This document shows positions 8,256 through 19,300 of a stretch of 64,000 nt of DNA, one piece after another. Location: NCBI GenBank assembly GCA_039105265.1, contig JAPFFF010000007.1, positions 4,526,001 through 4,590,000 of the forward strand. Reading direction: 5' to 3'. Origin of the DNA: Tritrichomonas musculus. Its lineage: Eukaryota > Parabasalia > Tritrichomonadida > Tritrichomonadidae. The translations under genes and the position numbers were made by a program. The notes under the pieces were generated by a model. The model ran no database searches and was not told the origin of the DNA. It saw only the letters and a list, made by a program, of their open reading frames with translations. The stretch's first letter is position 1; each line of letters opens with the position of its first letter.

Positions 8256-10352
8256 TTAAAGTTCATCATTTGTATTAATTATATGATTAAAAACATCGAA
8301 GTTTGTTGAGTCATTAACCCCTTTCTTAATGGCAAAAACAACATAATCAAAGAATTTAGCATATTCATATTTATCGTCAAAAAGCAATTTCTTAAAAATG
8401 CGGCATATCATTTTTGGATCATTTTTAAAAACGCCACAACCAAAAGCTCCAAGAACAATAGCTCTGTTCATTTTCATAATTGCAAGTTTCAATATTTTTT
8501 CGCATCGTATGAACATAATTTCTTGAGCTTTTCTTTGAATATCATTTAATTCGCAATTATCATTATCATTATTGTCATTATTATTATTGTCATTGTCATT
8601 ATTGTCATTTATGTTATCTTCTTGATCATCAAATTGTGCTTCCTCAATATCGTCTTCGTTAAATTTCTTATGATCATTATAATTAATAAGGATTTGATTG
8701 AAATTAACAGCAGCTGATGTTATAACAGATACATAGTAAGGTGGAATGAGATATCCGTTATCTTTTCTGATAACAGGTACTTTCGGCGAATATATCAGAT
8801 AATCTGTGTAATATGGATCGTTATGATCTTTATGGTATTTATACATCTCTTTTTGAGGTTTAAGCGAGCCATAAAGCAGAGAAGATCTTGATAAATATTC
8901 TTCCTGAGCCTGGCGGCCGTGTAAAAAACCACCACCAGGTTGAGTAGCAGAAGCAAAATTGAGAACGCAAACGTCTTTTATATTCAAATTATTCTGAATT
9001 CTTTTGGCTGCATCAAAAGTTGATTCATCTAAAACTTCAACTTTGCAAAAATCGTTTCTTTTCACTGTGTTAAAACCAAAGATATGATCTGGTTTATAAG
9101 TAATGGTTTCAGAAATCATCGAAGAAATTTCTTCATCAATATTTATTTCTTCTTCCGAATTTTTTGGGATATATTTTTTAGAATGCAATATTGATACCGT
9201 TTCTTCAGCCATTAATTTATAATTAGCGTAAAATGGAAGATCACTTATTTTAGTTCGTGAATCGATATCAAAGTTCTTCTTTCCAATTTCAATTATAAAG
9301 ATCTTTTCATTATTAAAATCTGTAAAATGTTTACTGTAATTAATATCATCTCCTAGCATCCAATAATATTCATACACACGTTTTTTGTCTTTCCTATTAA
9401 GAATGTTTAAAAGTAGCTTAAATTTGAACGAAATATTTTGTGTCTCACTAATATCGATATTAATGGATCCAGCCCAAAGACCAGATTTGCAGTAAGTAAG
9501 TTGAAGACTTTTTTCAGGTTTCCATTGGCCAAGCTCGTCAATATCGCCAACAACAGATAGCATATATTTATTTTTAGATAGATGGTTAAATTCATTATCA
9601 TTTTTGATTTTATATATGGTATAAAAAATTAATTTGGCACATTTTATATTAGTATTTGCATTTTTTGTCATGAGTTGAGTGATTAAAGATGAATCTTTTT
9701 TATTTTTTATATATATGTTTTTATTACGCCATTTATCATTGAATTCGATGACTTTCATTGGATCATTTGATAGAGTGTCTGATAATTCGAAATATCTGGC
9801 TGATCCACCCTCAAATCGTTTATTTCCATCTGATAAATCCACAAAATATTTATAAGTAAGTATCTCAGGCAAGCATTTAAGTTGAATCTCTGCTTGCCAG
9901 TTGTAATTGTCATTGTTTTCAACATAGGTCATTTTGTATGCATATTTGTAATTCCAAAATCCAAATTCTGGAATAGATCCAACAATGAATAAGTTTTGAC
10001 CATATTTAGTTTTGTAATCAATTGTAAATCGTAAAGTAATTTTTTTTGTTTGATCATTAGGACGTGATTTCTCATAATTACAAATTATAATTGGGCTCTT
10101 AATAGTTGGTTTAATTTGAATCCATTTATCTTTTATTCCTAATTTATGATCATCAACTTTATATTGAAAAAATACTTTTTTGGGTAAATTTTTATCGAAT
10201 TTGACGTCAACACTATTCACAAATAATTTAGAAGTTCCATTGTTTTTTTGATAGTCCAATTTTAAGCATTTCCATTCAGATGATAGCACTTCAACTTTTG
10301 TTGCTTTATTTGCCCTGTAACTAAATCTTATTGTAGCATGCCTTTCAGACAT
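8256..10352 (-). CDS. Starch-binding-domain / bacterial-type PARG macrodomain fusion
   Basis: Start chosen at the ATG at 10352-10350 (MSERHATIRFSYRANK); the upstream in-frame codons encode only a hydrophobic AT-derived run. The product is 698 residues (numbers below from that Met). Residues ~6-85 resemble an AMPK/CBM48 glycogen-binding domain; ~105-200 is a CBM20 domain (ITLRFTIDY, NLFIVGSIPEFGFWNY); ~240-350 is a second CBM20-like domain (VVGDIDELGQWKPEKSLQL). Residues ~380-680 match the TIGR02452/DUF2263 poly(ADP-ribose) glycohydrolase family, with the GGG-x7-QEE signature (PGGGFLHGRQAQEEYLSRSS, ~472-491) and GAFGCGVFKNDP (~635-646). An Asn/Asp repeat (~585-600) interrupts the macrodomain. 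Such PARGs release ADP-ribose from ADP-ribosylated proteins; the carbohydrate modules suggest recruitment to glycogen. Catalytic residues appear intact. Confidence 0.85.
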   Translation of the reverse strand: MSERHATIRFSYRANKATKVEVLSSEWKCLKLDYQKNNGTSKLFVNSVDVKFDKNLPKKVFFQYKVDDHKLGIKDKWIQIKPTIKSPIIICNYEKSRPNDQTKKITLRFTIDYKTKYGQNLFIVGSIPEFGFWNYKYAYKMTYVENNDNYNWQAEIQLKCLPEILTYKYFVDLSDGNKRFEGGSARYFELSDTLSNDPMKVIEFNDKWRNKNIYIKNKKDSSLITQLMTKNANTNIKCAKLIFYTIYKIKNDNEFNHLSKNKYMLSVVGDIDELGQWKPEKSLQLTYCKSGLWAGSINIDISETQNISFKFKLLLNILNRKDKKRVYEYYWMLGDDINYSKHFTDFNNEKIFIIEIGKKNFDIDSRTKISDLPFYANYKLMAEETVSILHSKKYIPKNSEEEINIDEEISSMISETITYKPDHIFGFNTVKRNDFCKVEVLDESTFDAAKRIQNNLNIKDVCVLNFASATQPGGGFLHGRQAQEEYLSRSSLLYGSLKPQKEMYKYHKDHNDPYYTDYLIYSPKVPVIRKDNGYLIPPYYVSVITSAAVNFNQILINYNDHKKFNEDDIEEAQFDDQEDNINDNNDNDNNNNDNNDNDNCELNDIQRKAQEIMFIRCEKILKLAIMKMNRAIVLGAFGCGVFKNDPKMICRIFKKLLFDDKYEYAKFFDYVVFAIKKGVNDSTNFDVFNHIINTNDEL

Positions 10353-10484
10353 AAATATTAATAAAAAAATAATAAAGATCAAAAAAAGGGAATCTATATA
10401 TAAAGGTAAAAAAAAATAACCATATCGATCAAAAAATAATACAAAAAGTTTGTTTTAAAATTTTTTTTTTAAAATACACTTCTT

Positions 10485-11630
10485 TTATTTGTCAACAATT
10501 TGTTCTGGGTCTTTCTTTTTCTTAGACATATAAATTGTAGCATCGATAAGTCTAAAAAGTCCGAGTGCGCCTCCAAGAACTGTTAAGAGTCTGGTAACAA
10601 GATGAAGAGGTGGCTCTCGATCTAAATAAGTTGCTGCTAAAATTGGAGAGATGTCATATTTAAAGAATATTCCTGGTTCTCTGTTAACAGGATCATAAAC
10701 TGAAAATCTTGAGACACTATAATTATCTCCTAAGATATCTGCTGTATAAACTACTCTCCAAATTCTGTTTGATTCTTCTTGTGTGTTTGTAAAACCATCT
10801 AATGGCATTTTAATAGATTTATGATCTATTTTTTTGCCACTGTTTGAATAAATATCATTTGCAAAACTACTCGTAAAATGAAGAGAAGTAATATGATGGG
10901 ATAAATTCAATTCGCCATATACTATGTTGAATGTGTCAAGATTGTGAATAAACATTCCCTCATTATACCAAGAAATGCCAGGTGCTATTAAAAATTGGCC
11001 TGCTACACGAACTGCACGAAATTGTGATTCAATACGGCATCCTTCTTCACGCATTGGTTCTAATCTCTTTAGCACGGATTGACATTGTTGAATTCTGGCT
11101 AGCTGAGGTGGTCGAAACATTTTTTTATTGTAAACCTCAAATACTTCTTGGCAAGAAGAGCATTTCGAGTGGTCATCAATATAGCAAGATCCTGGTGTCT
11201 TTGAAATTTCTGATTTCATAAAATCTGGATCAAGTTCGCCTTTAATTACAAATGATTCTTCTTTATTGGTTCGAGCTAGACGATATTTGTGCATATTAAC
11301 TTCATCGAGAGGTATTGGAAGCTGCGTAACATGATCAATAAAATCAAAACTAAGTAAATAGCAAGGAACACGCGGAAATGTAATATTAACAAAAATATTA
11401 ATTCGTGGTTGGCTTTCCATAGTAATTGTTACACCATCGATTCCAGTTGGACGGGCTGTGTCAACTGTTAAACGCTGTCTAATTGGTGGATTATAAAATG
11501 AACGTATTTCAACAGCAGAGAGTAAAATTACGGTTATAATCGAAAATAAAGATATGATGCCACCTATTGTTGTTCCAACACGATAGTCATTATCAATCTT
11601 TGTGAATAAATCAAATTTTCTCAAATTCAT
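10485..11630 (-). CDS. ERV46: Erv46/ERGIC-3-type ER-Golgi cargo receptor
   Basis: 381 residues from ATG at 11630-11628. It has the full architecture of the family: a short cytosolic N-terminus (MNLRKFDLFTKIDNDYRVGT), TM1 at ~22-42 (GGIISLFSIITVILLSAVEI), a long lumenal domain with the family's RLTVDTARP and DITFP-like strands, the cysteine-rich segment KCSSCQEVFEVY and EEGCRIESQFRAVRVAGQFL, and TM2 near ~345-368 followed by a Lys-rich cytosolic tail (SKKKKDPEQIVDK). In other eukaryotes Erv46 pairs with Erv41 and cycles between ER and Golgi in COPII/COPI vesicles, retrieving cargo. No Erv41 partner lies in this window. Length matches the family (~380-400). Confidence 0.93.
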   Translation of the reverse strand: MNLRKFDLFTKIDNDYRVGTTIGGIISLFSIITVILLSAVEIRSFYNPPIRQRLTVDTARPTGIDGVTITMESQPRINIFVNITFPRVPCYLLSFDFIDHVTQLPIPLDEVNMHKYRLARTNKEESFVIKGELDPDFMKSEISKTPGSCYIDDHSKCSSCQEVFEVYNKKMFRPPQLARIQQCQSVLKRLEPMREEGCRIESQFRAVRVAGQFLIAPGISWYNEGMFIHNLDTFNIVYGELNLSHHITSLHFTSSFANDIYSNSGKKIDHKSIKMPLDGFTNTQEESNRIWRVVYTADILGDNYSVSRFSVYDPVNREPGIFFKYDISPILAATYLDREPPLHLVTRLLTVLGGALGLFRLIDATIYMSKKKKDPEQIVDK

Positions 11631-12021
11631 ATTTTGGTCGTTATAGTCAAATATTGTAATTTGGTTAACGACTAAAGGTTTAGAATTTGAATTTAAAAAT
11701 TTCGAATTTACTAATTATGATTTATTTGAAAATGCTTATATGTTTTTTACATGAGGGTAAATAAGTGAAATTTTGATTTCTTTGGTATGAATAATAAAAG
11801 TAATTCAATGATATAAAAAAAAATCATGGTTTATTAAAGAATTATCTCATAAAATTATATTTTATGAAAGCAAAACCGATGGTAGATTAAATATTATTAA
11901 ATACTTTGAAGAATTTTAAATGGATTTGTAAAAATCATCAATAACAAATATTTTTAAAAGATATTCGTTTGAAAGTAAATTATTACATTGTCAATTGGAA
12001 AGATCATCAATAAAAATTTTT
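11631..12021. other. Intergenic region upstream of the Erv46-like gene
   Basis: 391 AT-rich bases containing the ERV46 5' flank and the 3' flank of the small gene at 12,022. No gene, repeat or clear Inr match found. Confidence 0.45.
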
Positions 12022-12306
12022 TCATTTTTTGGGTTTAACATTTGTAACTTTTTCAAATTTTTGAGTATCCGGATTACGTAAAAGTAAATATACTGTTTGC
12101 CCGTTTTCAAAGTTTCTTTTGATCTCTACAACATCATCAATTTCTTCAATAACAAGTTTCATATCACGTATTTTTCTATTTACATAGGGAATCAAATAGC
12201 GTTTTATTTCGACATCTTTTGTTGTTTTTGATATTGGAAAATAAAAAAAGTTTTCTTTATAAATCAATTTGATAAACATTTTGGTATCTTCAATGGATAG
12301 ATCCAT
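12022..12306 (-). CDS. Small conserved-looking hypothetical protein
   Basis: 94 residues from ATG at 12306-12304. It is mixed charge with a beta/alpha pattern (MDLSIEDTKMFIKLIY, FPISKTTKDVEIKRYLIPY, VVEIKRNFENGQTVYLLLRN) and a basic C-terminus (NVKPKK). No signal peptide or TM segment. Amino acid composition is like a real protein rather than AT noise, and it sits between two genes on the same strand, 135 bp beyond the start of the beta-helix gene. No family recognised. Confidence 0.55.
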   Translation of the reverse strand: MDLSIEDTKMFIKLIYKENFFYFPISKTTKDVEIKRYLIPYVNRKIRDMKLVIEEIDDVVEIKRNFENGQTVYLLLRNPDTQKFEKVTNVKPKK

Positions 12307-12441
12307 TTATTCTGTTTGTATTAAAAAGCTTAAATTTGAATAGTTTACAGTCATTCTCCTAAAAAACTTTTTTCTAGATATAGAAAAAAAAGATTAAAAA
12401 ATATACTAGTTTAAAAAGGAAAATCGAGATTTTTATTGAAT

Positions 12442-14634
12442 TTACTCACGGTTGACATCCATTGTGCCATTGTTGTTAAATACGTTATCAATAACTTGAG
12501 GCTCTGCGCCAAGAGCAACATTAATTCCGTAGTTTGAATGATTTTCAATTGTGTTTTCAAGAATAGATGGAACAGATCCAGCCATAATGTTGATACCAAC
12601 TGATGCATTGTTATGAATATGATTCTTCTTGAAATTACCTTTGGAACCACTTAAAAGATAAATAGCGCAAACCTGGCAGTTATAAAGTTCGCAACCTTGA
12701 ACATTGCAGTTACCACCGTCGCCAACGACAATGCCTGCTTGTTGTTCATCGTGGAAGACAGAAGAGTTAACTTCAGCAAATCCTCCTGCCGTAATTTGTA
12801 AGCCGATACCTTTGAGGGATTGGAATAATTGGCAATTTGTAATTCTTGCTTGGCCATTGTTTCTGCATTCTACTTGAGGACCATTGTTTGCTGAAAGATT
12901 GCTGCCTTCGAATACACCAATAGCAGATTCATTGATGATAACACCGCCTGCTTGTGGTTGTTCACTAATTTCACATTGTTTAAATGTAACACATGTTCCA
13001 CTTGTTTCAATTTGTGCACCAAATGTAAGATTTCCCTTGATAGAGCATTGTGAGCAAGTAACTTGGGCACCACTCATTGCGAGAATACCATTTTCTCCAT
13101 TTTGAACAACAGAGCAAACTTCCAATGAAGGTGAAGCTCCTTCGGCATAAAATCCTGAGCCAGCATTTGCACCAATGACGCACTCCTTAAATATTGGTGC
13201 AGCTCCTTCTGAAATGTTAACGCCAACAACAGCATTTTGGTTGAATTGGCATTTATCGAATGTTGGTTTGGTTTCAGCACCTCTTGCTTCAATTCCTGAT
13301 GCTTGGTTTTGAATGAATGCGCATTCTGTGAAAACAGCTGAAGTGTTTTTAATGTTGAGGCCGTTTCCTCCATTTGCTTGGAAGGATACTTGTTGGAATT
13401 CAAATTCGGCAGTATTGTCAACAAAGTGGCATCCGACAATTCCGCATGTAGATATTACAGTATTCTTAACAAATCCTCGAACATTAGTCTGAACAAGAAT
13501 ACCAATTGATTCGATTTCAGAAAATTGGCATGAATCAACTTCAAGAGTTGCATCATCATGAGCTTCAATAGCGCATTCAGTAATTTTGTTGAATACGCAT
13601 TGTGTGAAGACAAGCTTACTGCCACCAGTAACAGAGCTTCCTGTTGATTTGATATTATTTATGTTAACACCTGTGGCAAGAACTTGAGATTTTGAATCTG
13701 ATATAATTGCAAGAAGGCATTCACCGCTAAGGTTATCTCCATTGAGAGTGATTGTTGAGCCATTTGTAGCACAAACAAGTGCTGATTTTGAAACATTTGA
13801 AATTGCATTAGTAGACGCTTCTACTGTGAAACCGTTTCCAGCAAGAATACCTGCTGTGCAAGTATTAATTTCGCAATTTGAAATGGAAAGGTGTCCAGGC
13901 CCTGAGCAATTAAGAGCAGATCCTTTTTCATGGTTTTTAATAGCTGTAGCAGTGATAATATTATTTTGAGATTGTGTATTTAATTCAATTGCGTCACCAC
14001 CATTACCTTCAACATTGCAGCTTTCCATTTGTAAAGAAGCTCTATCAAGGATGATAATACCAGAATCACCACAGTTTTCAAGCTTGGTTTGGATCATTCT
14101 GACTTGAGAATCTTCTGAAGCAATAATTCCAACAGTTTGAGGTGAAGAAATTACGCACTTTTGGAATTCAACTTTGATTTTCTTGGAAGCAAACATAACG
14201 GCGGCTTCGGTAGAAGTGATTGTGCATGTATTGAAGTACAGGTAACCGTCTTCGTGAGTAATAATAGGTGGCATGAAAGGAGATGAAATTGTGCACGATT
14301 CAAAAACAGCGCATCCAGCAAGAAGATTAACAGCTGATGAGCATTGAGATGAACCTGGCTTAATTTGAATGTTTTTGACATAAACGCGGGCGTTAACGGT
14401 AAATGAATCTGTTGGGGAGGAAGCGGTTAAGAAAACTTCACCATCACCAATTAATTGAATATTTTTTTCGATTGTTAAGCATTCCTTATACTCACCAGCA
14501 GGAATGATAATTGTTGATCCTTCAGGAGCACGTGCGATACAAGCACCGATAGCATCTGGCTCGTTAGGGTCGACATTTAATACAGAACTGCTTTGTTCAA
14601 AGACAGGAAGTGGAGGGAAGTCACTAGAAGTCAT
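12442..14634 (-). CDS. Right-handed parallel beta-helix (CASH / pectin-lyase-fold) protein
   Basis: 730 residues from ATG at 14634-14632. After a short leader the sequence reads as a CASH-type domain start (GACIARAPEGSTIIIPAGEY, then KECLTIEKNIQLIGDGE, residues ~30-72) and continues as ~25 coils of the PbH1 type with recurrent CxF/CxI and N-G-G turns (SGIIILDRASLQMESCNVEG, GGNGLNIKNTSAVFTECAF) to HIHNNASVGINIMAGSVPSI near the end. The fold is that of FBXO11-like and SHCBP1-like proteins and carbohydrate-active enzymes. No F-box, signal peptide, TM segment or lyase catalytic triad is recognised, so it is probably an intracellular binding scaffold. Base composition is slightly GC-richer than neighbours, suggesting good expression. 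Confidence 0.88.
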   Translation of the reverse strand: MTSSDFPPLPVFEQSSSVLNVDPNEPDAIGACIARAPEGSTIIIPAGEYKECLTIEKNIQLIGDGEVFLTASSPTDSFTVNARVYVKNIQIKPGSSQCSSAVNLLAGCAVFESCTISSPFMPPIITHEDGYLYFNTCTITSTEAAVMFASKKIKVEFQKCVISSPQTVGIIASEDSQVRMIQTKLENCGDSGIIILDRASLQMESCNVEGNGGDAIELNTQSQNNIITATAIKNHEKGSALNCSGPGHLSISNCEINTCTAGILAGNGFTVEASTNAISNVSKSALVCATNGSTITLNGDNLSGECLLAIISDSKSQVLATGVNINNIKSTGSSVTGGSKLVFTQCVFNKITECAIEAHDDATLEVDSCQFSEIESIGILVQTNVRGFVKNTVISTCGIVGCHFVDNTAEFEFQQVSFQANGGNGLNIKNTSAVFTECAFIQNQASGIEARGAETKPTFDKCQFNQNAVVGVNISEGAAPIFKECVIGANAGSGFYAEGASPSLEVCSVVQNGENGILAMSGAQVTCSQCSIKGNLTFGAQIETSGTCVTFKQCEISEQPQAGGVIINESAIGVFEGSNLSANNGPQVECRNNGQARITNCQLFQSLKGIGLQITAGGFAEVNSSVFHDEQQAGIVVGDGGNCNVQGCELYNCQVCAIYLLSGSKGNFKKNHIHNNASVGINIMAGSVPSILENTIENHSNYGINVALGAEPQVIDNVFNNNGTMDVNRE

Positions 14635-15654
14635 TCCAAGTTTTATGAACTGAGTTTAAGAAAAAAATTGAATGTAGATTCTATTGTTTATTGAAAACCA
14701 CAAAAAGTAATTTTATTTCGAAAAGAAGAAAAAGCATAAAAGCGTTTTTGAATTTGAAAAAAAGCATTTGTTAATGCCCTAGATAATTGAAAATGTTAGC
14801 TTTTATATTTATATAAAAATGTGATTATATCATTCAATTTGAATTAATCAAGTTTGTCTATTTTAAAAAAAAATTATATAGTCATATGATAGTTCTTAGA
14901 TTATTCAACATTATTCAAAGAACTTGCATTGGTAAACATCATTTATTTACTTTTTCACATTCTATCTACTTTTCGATATTTTGTAATCTTTTCTATTGTA
15001 AGCTGAAATAAGAAAATGCAATTCATAAAAGATATATTTGCACGAAACCTTTTTTTACGATCATCATAATTATCTTGTTGGTAATAATTATAAATCTAGT
15101 CTACTCATTCAAAAAAAGTTTAACATATAGATAAATGCTTTCTATAAAAACCGATAAGCAAGCAATTGGTTATAAAAAATTAGTTATACTTATTTCCCAA
15201 GATAAAAAGAGGTGTGATTATTTTCAATTTATTTCTCAAAAAGTTCGCTCTTCAGTACCCTTAAAATAAGCAACTTTTTATCAAAAAAGAATGCATAAAA
15301 CAACTTGTATTCATGATAAAAACATTCATTATTATTCAATACAACTTATATTGAAAAATATACTTTTTATTTTAAGGAATTGAATATCAAAATATTTAGT
15401 TCTTACCAAAATTCAATCTTAAGAAGGAAAAAGGGTTAATATTTTTCTAGTTGAATAAGAAAACCAGTTTTTATCAGTTAATCCCTTTTCAAACAATATC
15501 CATACTGAATCACTGATACAATTATGTCTTTATTTAAAAATTTGGATCAAAGAGAGATCATGATTTAAACAACTTGGTCAAATTTTTTTAGAAAAACAAA
15601 CAGTCATACAAAAAATTAATTTAATTTTATTTTTATAAAACTAAACCTTAAGTC
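14635..15654. other. 1-kb intergenic region, nothing recognised
   Basis: About 1,020 AT-rich bases between the beta-helix gene start and the thioredoxin gene end. No open frame of coding-like composition, RNA gene or strong inverted repeat was found. It must hold the promoter of the beta-helix gene. Confidence 0.45.
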
Positions 15655-15990
15655 TTACTTATGTGAAGTAATTTTATTTTTGATTTCAGCAACATTAGGT
15701 CCATTGACAGCATCAACTTCTTTTAATTCTCCACCATCAACTTTCAAAAATTTAACAACTGGAATAGAATTAATTTGAAAATGATCCTTTAATTCTTCAT
15801 TCTTTTCAATATCAACTTTAAGGAATGTGACGTCTTCATTTGCACTTGCAATTCCTGGGAGAAGTTGTCCTAATCTTCTGCAACCTGGGCACCATGGGGC
15901 ATAGAAATCAGCAAGTACAAGATGACCAGCCCCTTGAACCTTAGCTGTAAGTTCCTGGAGATTACCATTAAAATCTTCAATATTTGCCAT
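15655..15990 (-). CDS. Thioredoxin with a CPGC active site
   Basis: 111 residues from ATG at 15990-15988, the usual length of a single-domain thioredoxin. The fold is evident: VLADFYAPW before the active site, helix alpha2 after it, FLKVDIEKNEEL (~57-68) and the cis-Pro loop INSIPVVKFLKVDGG with Pro77. The redox centre reads W33-C34-P35-G36-C37 rather than the canonical W-C-G-P-C, so Gly and Pro are swapped. Thioredoxins reduce disulfides in peroxiredoxins and other targets; trichomonads use a cytosolic thioredoxin/TrxR/peroxiredoxin system. No signal or hydrogenosomal presequence is apparent. The 5' end of this gene and its flank are copied exactly at 63,232-63,357. Confidence 0.93.
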   Translation of the reverse strand: MANIEDFNGNLQELTAKVQGAGHLVLADFYAPWCPGCRRLGQLLPGIASANEDVTFLKVDIEKNEELKDHFQINSIPVVKFLKVDGGELKEVDAVNGPNVAEIKNKITSHK

Positions 15991-15998
15991 GTCTAAAA

Positions 15999-16013
15999 AA
16001 AAATGAAATGAAT
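15999..16013 (-). promoter_or_regulatory. Inr-like element upstream of thioredoxin
   Basis: The minus strand reads TTCATTTCATTTTTTTTT just before the ATG. TCATTT fits the trichomonad initiator TCA(+1)Y(T/A), about 12-20 nt upstream of the start, as expected for these very short 5' UTRs. The same 15-mer TTCATTTCATTTTTT precedes the lectin gene at 26,306. Confidence 0.45.
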
Positions 16014-16074
16014 ACTATTTTTTGTTATCCATATATGGATAATTTTATCAATTTTTTATTAAGGCTTTATCAAT

Positions 16075-16202
16075 TATGATGTGATAAATTATTCATTGAA
16101 TTCACAGCATATCTACAATTTATCGTTGTTTTGGTGATAAAGTCTCCTTCAAAAAGTTTGACTTACCAATTATAAATTCAATGAATAATTTATCACATCA
16201 TA
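16075..16202. repeat. 28-bp perfect inverted repeat, MITE-like
   Basis: Positions 16075-16102 and 16175-16202 are exact reverse complements of each other (outer part TATGATGTGATAAATTATTC), separated by 72 bp. The 128-bp unit could fold as a long hairpin or be a tiny non-autonomous transposon with TA-rich flanks. It lies upstream of the thioredoxin gene, so it may affect its transcription; the rest of 16,016-16,384 shows no gene. Confidence 0.6.
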
Positions 16203-16384
16203 ATGTAAAAAAAAAAAAAATCAACTATATACTAACCTCAAATAAATAAGTACGTGAAATAACATTACTAATTGAAAGTAGACTGTAACATTACTTTAGT
16301 TATTTTTTTTTTTTGTTTTTCTAAATAAAATGTAGAAAGTAACATAACAGCAATAAACAAACAAACACAAATAAATTACTCTGC

Positions 16385-19300
16385 TCAAATAATTGTTAAA
16401 GCAAGATTAAAGTTGTTCCTCTGAGTCGGATAAAAATATCTTCTAACTTGCTTATTTCTCGGGTCATTTAAGCTTAATGCTAAAGTATAGAAGAACATTA
16501 CGCTATCAACACTTGTAGATGGTAAGCTTGAACTACAATAATCTCCTTGATCGTCAAAGTCAAAGATACTTCCATCCTGAATAATATCATATCTTGAATA
16601 AATAACTTCGTCTAATTCTAGAACATCTAAAATATGGTATAAATCAACTAAGGATAATGCTGACATTTTACTAGCAATTTCCATAAATTCAATACCTGGA
16701 GAACTATCAATAATTTCAGAAAGTTTCATTTGCAACTTTTCGAGCATTCTTTGATCTGTTAAACCATTAGCAGAAGTCCATAAATGAGGTTTTACATCAA
16801 TATATTTTTTAGGTTCTAGCTTATATTTAATAAAGTGATTCTTGGAAAAAGCATCTGAGACAAAATATGGCATTGCTTTGTTAACATTAAGTCTATAAAT
16901 GAATTCGAATTGTTCAAGGTAGGACAGCGCATCAAAAATCAAACCAAAATCAACATCCATGAAATTGGTAATTATATCATTTAATGAAACAGGTCCAGCA
17001 TAATGATCGAGTATAAACGAATAGACAAGTCTTGTAACAAGAATAAATTGATTTGTGTTTTCATCTGGATGAGTTTGGAACAATAATACATATATTTGCA
17101 TAAATGTTGAGTACAATTGATCACTAGTATCACCACTATAATCTCTGAAATCAAAAAATTGCTTTGCTTCGTAAATATCCATGGATGAATTTTCTGAAGT
17201 TGTGTCTAAAATGATTTCGGGTGATGGCAATAATGGAAGGCCAATTGATTTAGCTTTAACAATTATAGTATCATTCTTTGGCTGTTTTTTGGAAGTAACT
17301 GTCATTGAAGATTTGCTCATTTTCAATAAAACAGCTGTAGCATCAATCATACTTGGATCAATAAATGAAGATTCCAATTCATCAGCGTCATCACTATCGT
17401 TATCATCAAAATTTTCTTGATTTAGAGGATTTCGGGAAGATTTAGATGAGATTGCTGAATCATTATTTGCTCGACTAGATTTAAGACTCAATGTTAGAGG
17501 AACATCAGGATCTAAGAGATAGGCAACAGCACCAGAATTGCTTTCTGCAGCTGCTTCAACTTTGCTTGGATCTCGGGCAATAGAAGAGTATTTTACTATA
17601 TTTTCATAGAGCGAGTAAGGCCGATGGAGTGAAAAATCAGCAAGTGTTCTTTTAGAAACTTTAAATCGAGAACTTCTATTTGCTTCATTATTAATAATTG
17701 GCTGATTCATAAATCTAGATAACTTAAGATAGAAAACTGCATCTTCAATACTCTCACTATTAATTTCAGATAACAATCTCGTTGCATCATTTGATAGGAA
17801 AATTTCTTTTGGTGTAAGTGAAATAATCTTTAAACGTTCGACAAGTTCGGCAATTTCAATTGGAATTTGAAATCGAACTTGTTGTAAATTAAATCGCTGA
17901 AGAAACTGTGAAGTAGAGATTTCAAAACAATTTGATTTGTACATTTCCTCTGTTTGACCGTCTACAGGAGCTTGGGGAAAGTTACCAATAATTATTGATC
18001 GATGAACGACAGTATAATCATTTAAATCACTATAGTCTCGATATGTATTGATCAAAAATGAATTGAAATTTTGAGGTGCTGAATTGTGGAGAAACTCTTC
18101 TTTTGTTATTCCAGTCAAATCATTCAATATTTCAAGAGATCTTGACCATGGACGTGGGAGATTAACGATTAAACCATTGGGCATTAATTGCATTACTGCT
18201 GATAAGTAATTAAAAATAACATTTTTATCATATCCTCTTAAAAATTCAAAATCATTATTTTGAAGTGAGTCAAAAAATAGAACTGGGTCTTGTTGAAATG
18301 AATTTTCAGTTATACCTTCACAAAATTCTGCTATTGGACCTTTCTTAGGAGTCCTTTTTCCTTTTCGAATGATTTTCATATTATTGGCAAATATTGGGTT
18401 GAGCGATGATTGAAAATTGATCCAATTTTCACCATTTTCTGCTACAAATTGTTCAACATCTGGAAAATTGAATGGAAATGTTAATTCATAAGGTTCATGA
18501 ACAACTTTTTCGACTATTGAAGATGTTAATATATTTGATGCCATACGATGCCGACGTGCTAGCGAGTTTCTTTTAAGCCATAGGTCACTTGAGTGTGGAT
18601 CAATATTTTCTATTAGTTCAATCGATTTGAGCATGTCATGGAAAAGTTCGATTTGACGACTATCTGAAAAATCGTATTTAATTTCAAATTGCTCGAAAAA
18701 GCTAATAGTAGATGATTCTATTAAACGATATTTTTCATTATAAATTGAAGATGATTTGCTATGCGAGTTATTACAACTATATAAAAATAACTTTGGAGCT
18801 AATTGCGCTCTGTGAGTATATTTTGTCATCGGCATAAGCAGGTGATGAATTGACTCGCGTGCATTTTCAAATTCAATTAGATCAAGAATTCTCTTTGGAA
18901 AACAGCGAACTAGAATATGACGTAAACGTGGCTCTTTTGCAACAATATCAGGAAAAGTTTTAAATCCAACGATTTTGGCCATAAGATCTACAGACATATT
19001 ATTGACAATGTCGTTAATCGAAAAAGGAGATGATCCAAACGTATGAAGAATAAATTGTTGAAGAATTTGATTTCTGACACTTTTCATTGGGATAAATCCG
19101 TTGCGTATACGTTCATAAAAGAAAGGCTTGTGATTTGCGATATTTTCTGAATTAATTACGTTTCCATTCTCATCTGTGATTATATCTTTTTGCGAAATAA
19201 TTTCAGAAAATTCTTCAAGAGTTGTTTCAGATTTGCTTTTACTTCCTTCTCTTTTTCGGCTATTTTTCTTTTCTCTGGCAAGCGCTTCTGCCTTTTTTGC

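Noticed and set aside
12870..14381. Several secondary open frames on both strands inside the beta-helix gene
   Set aside because: Shadows of a long repetitive coding sequence; only the 730-aa frame shows coil periodicity.
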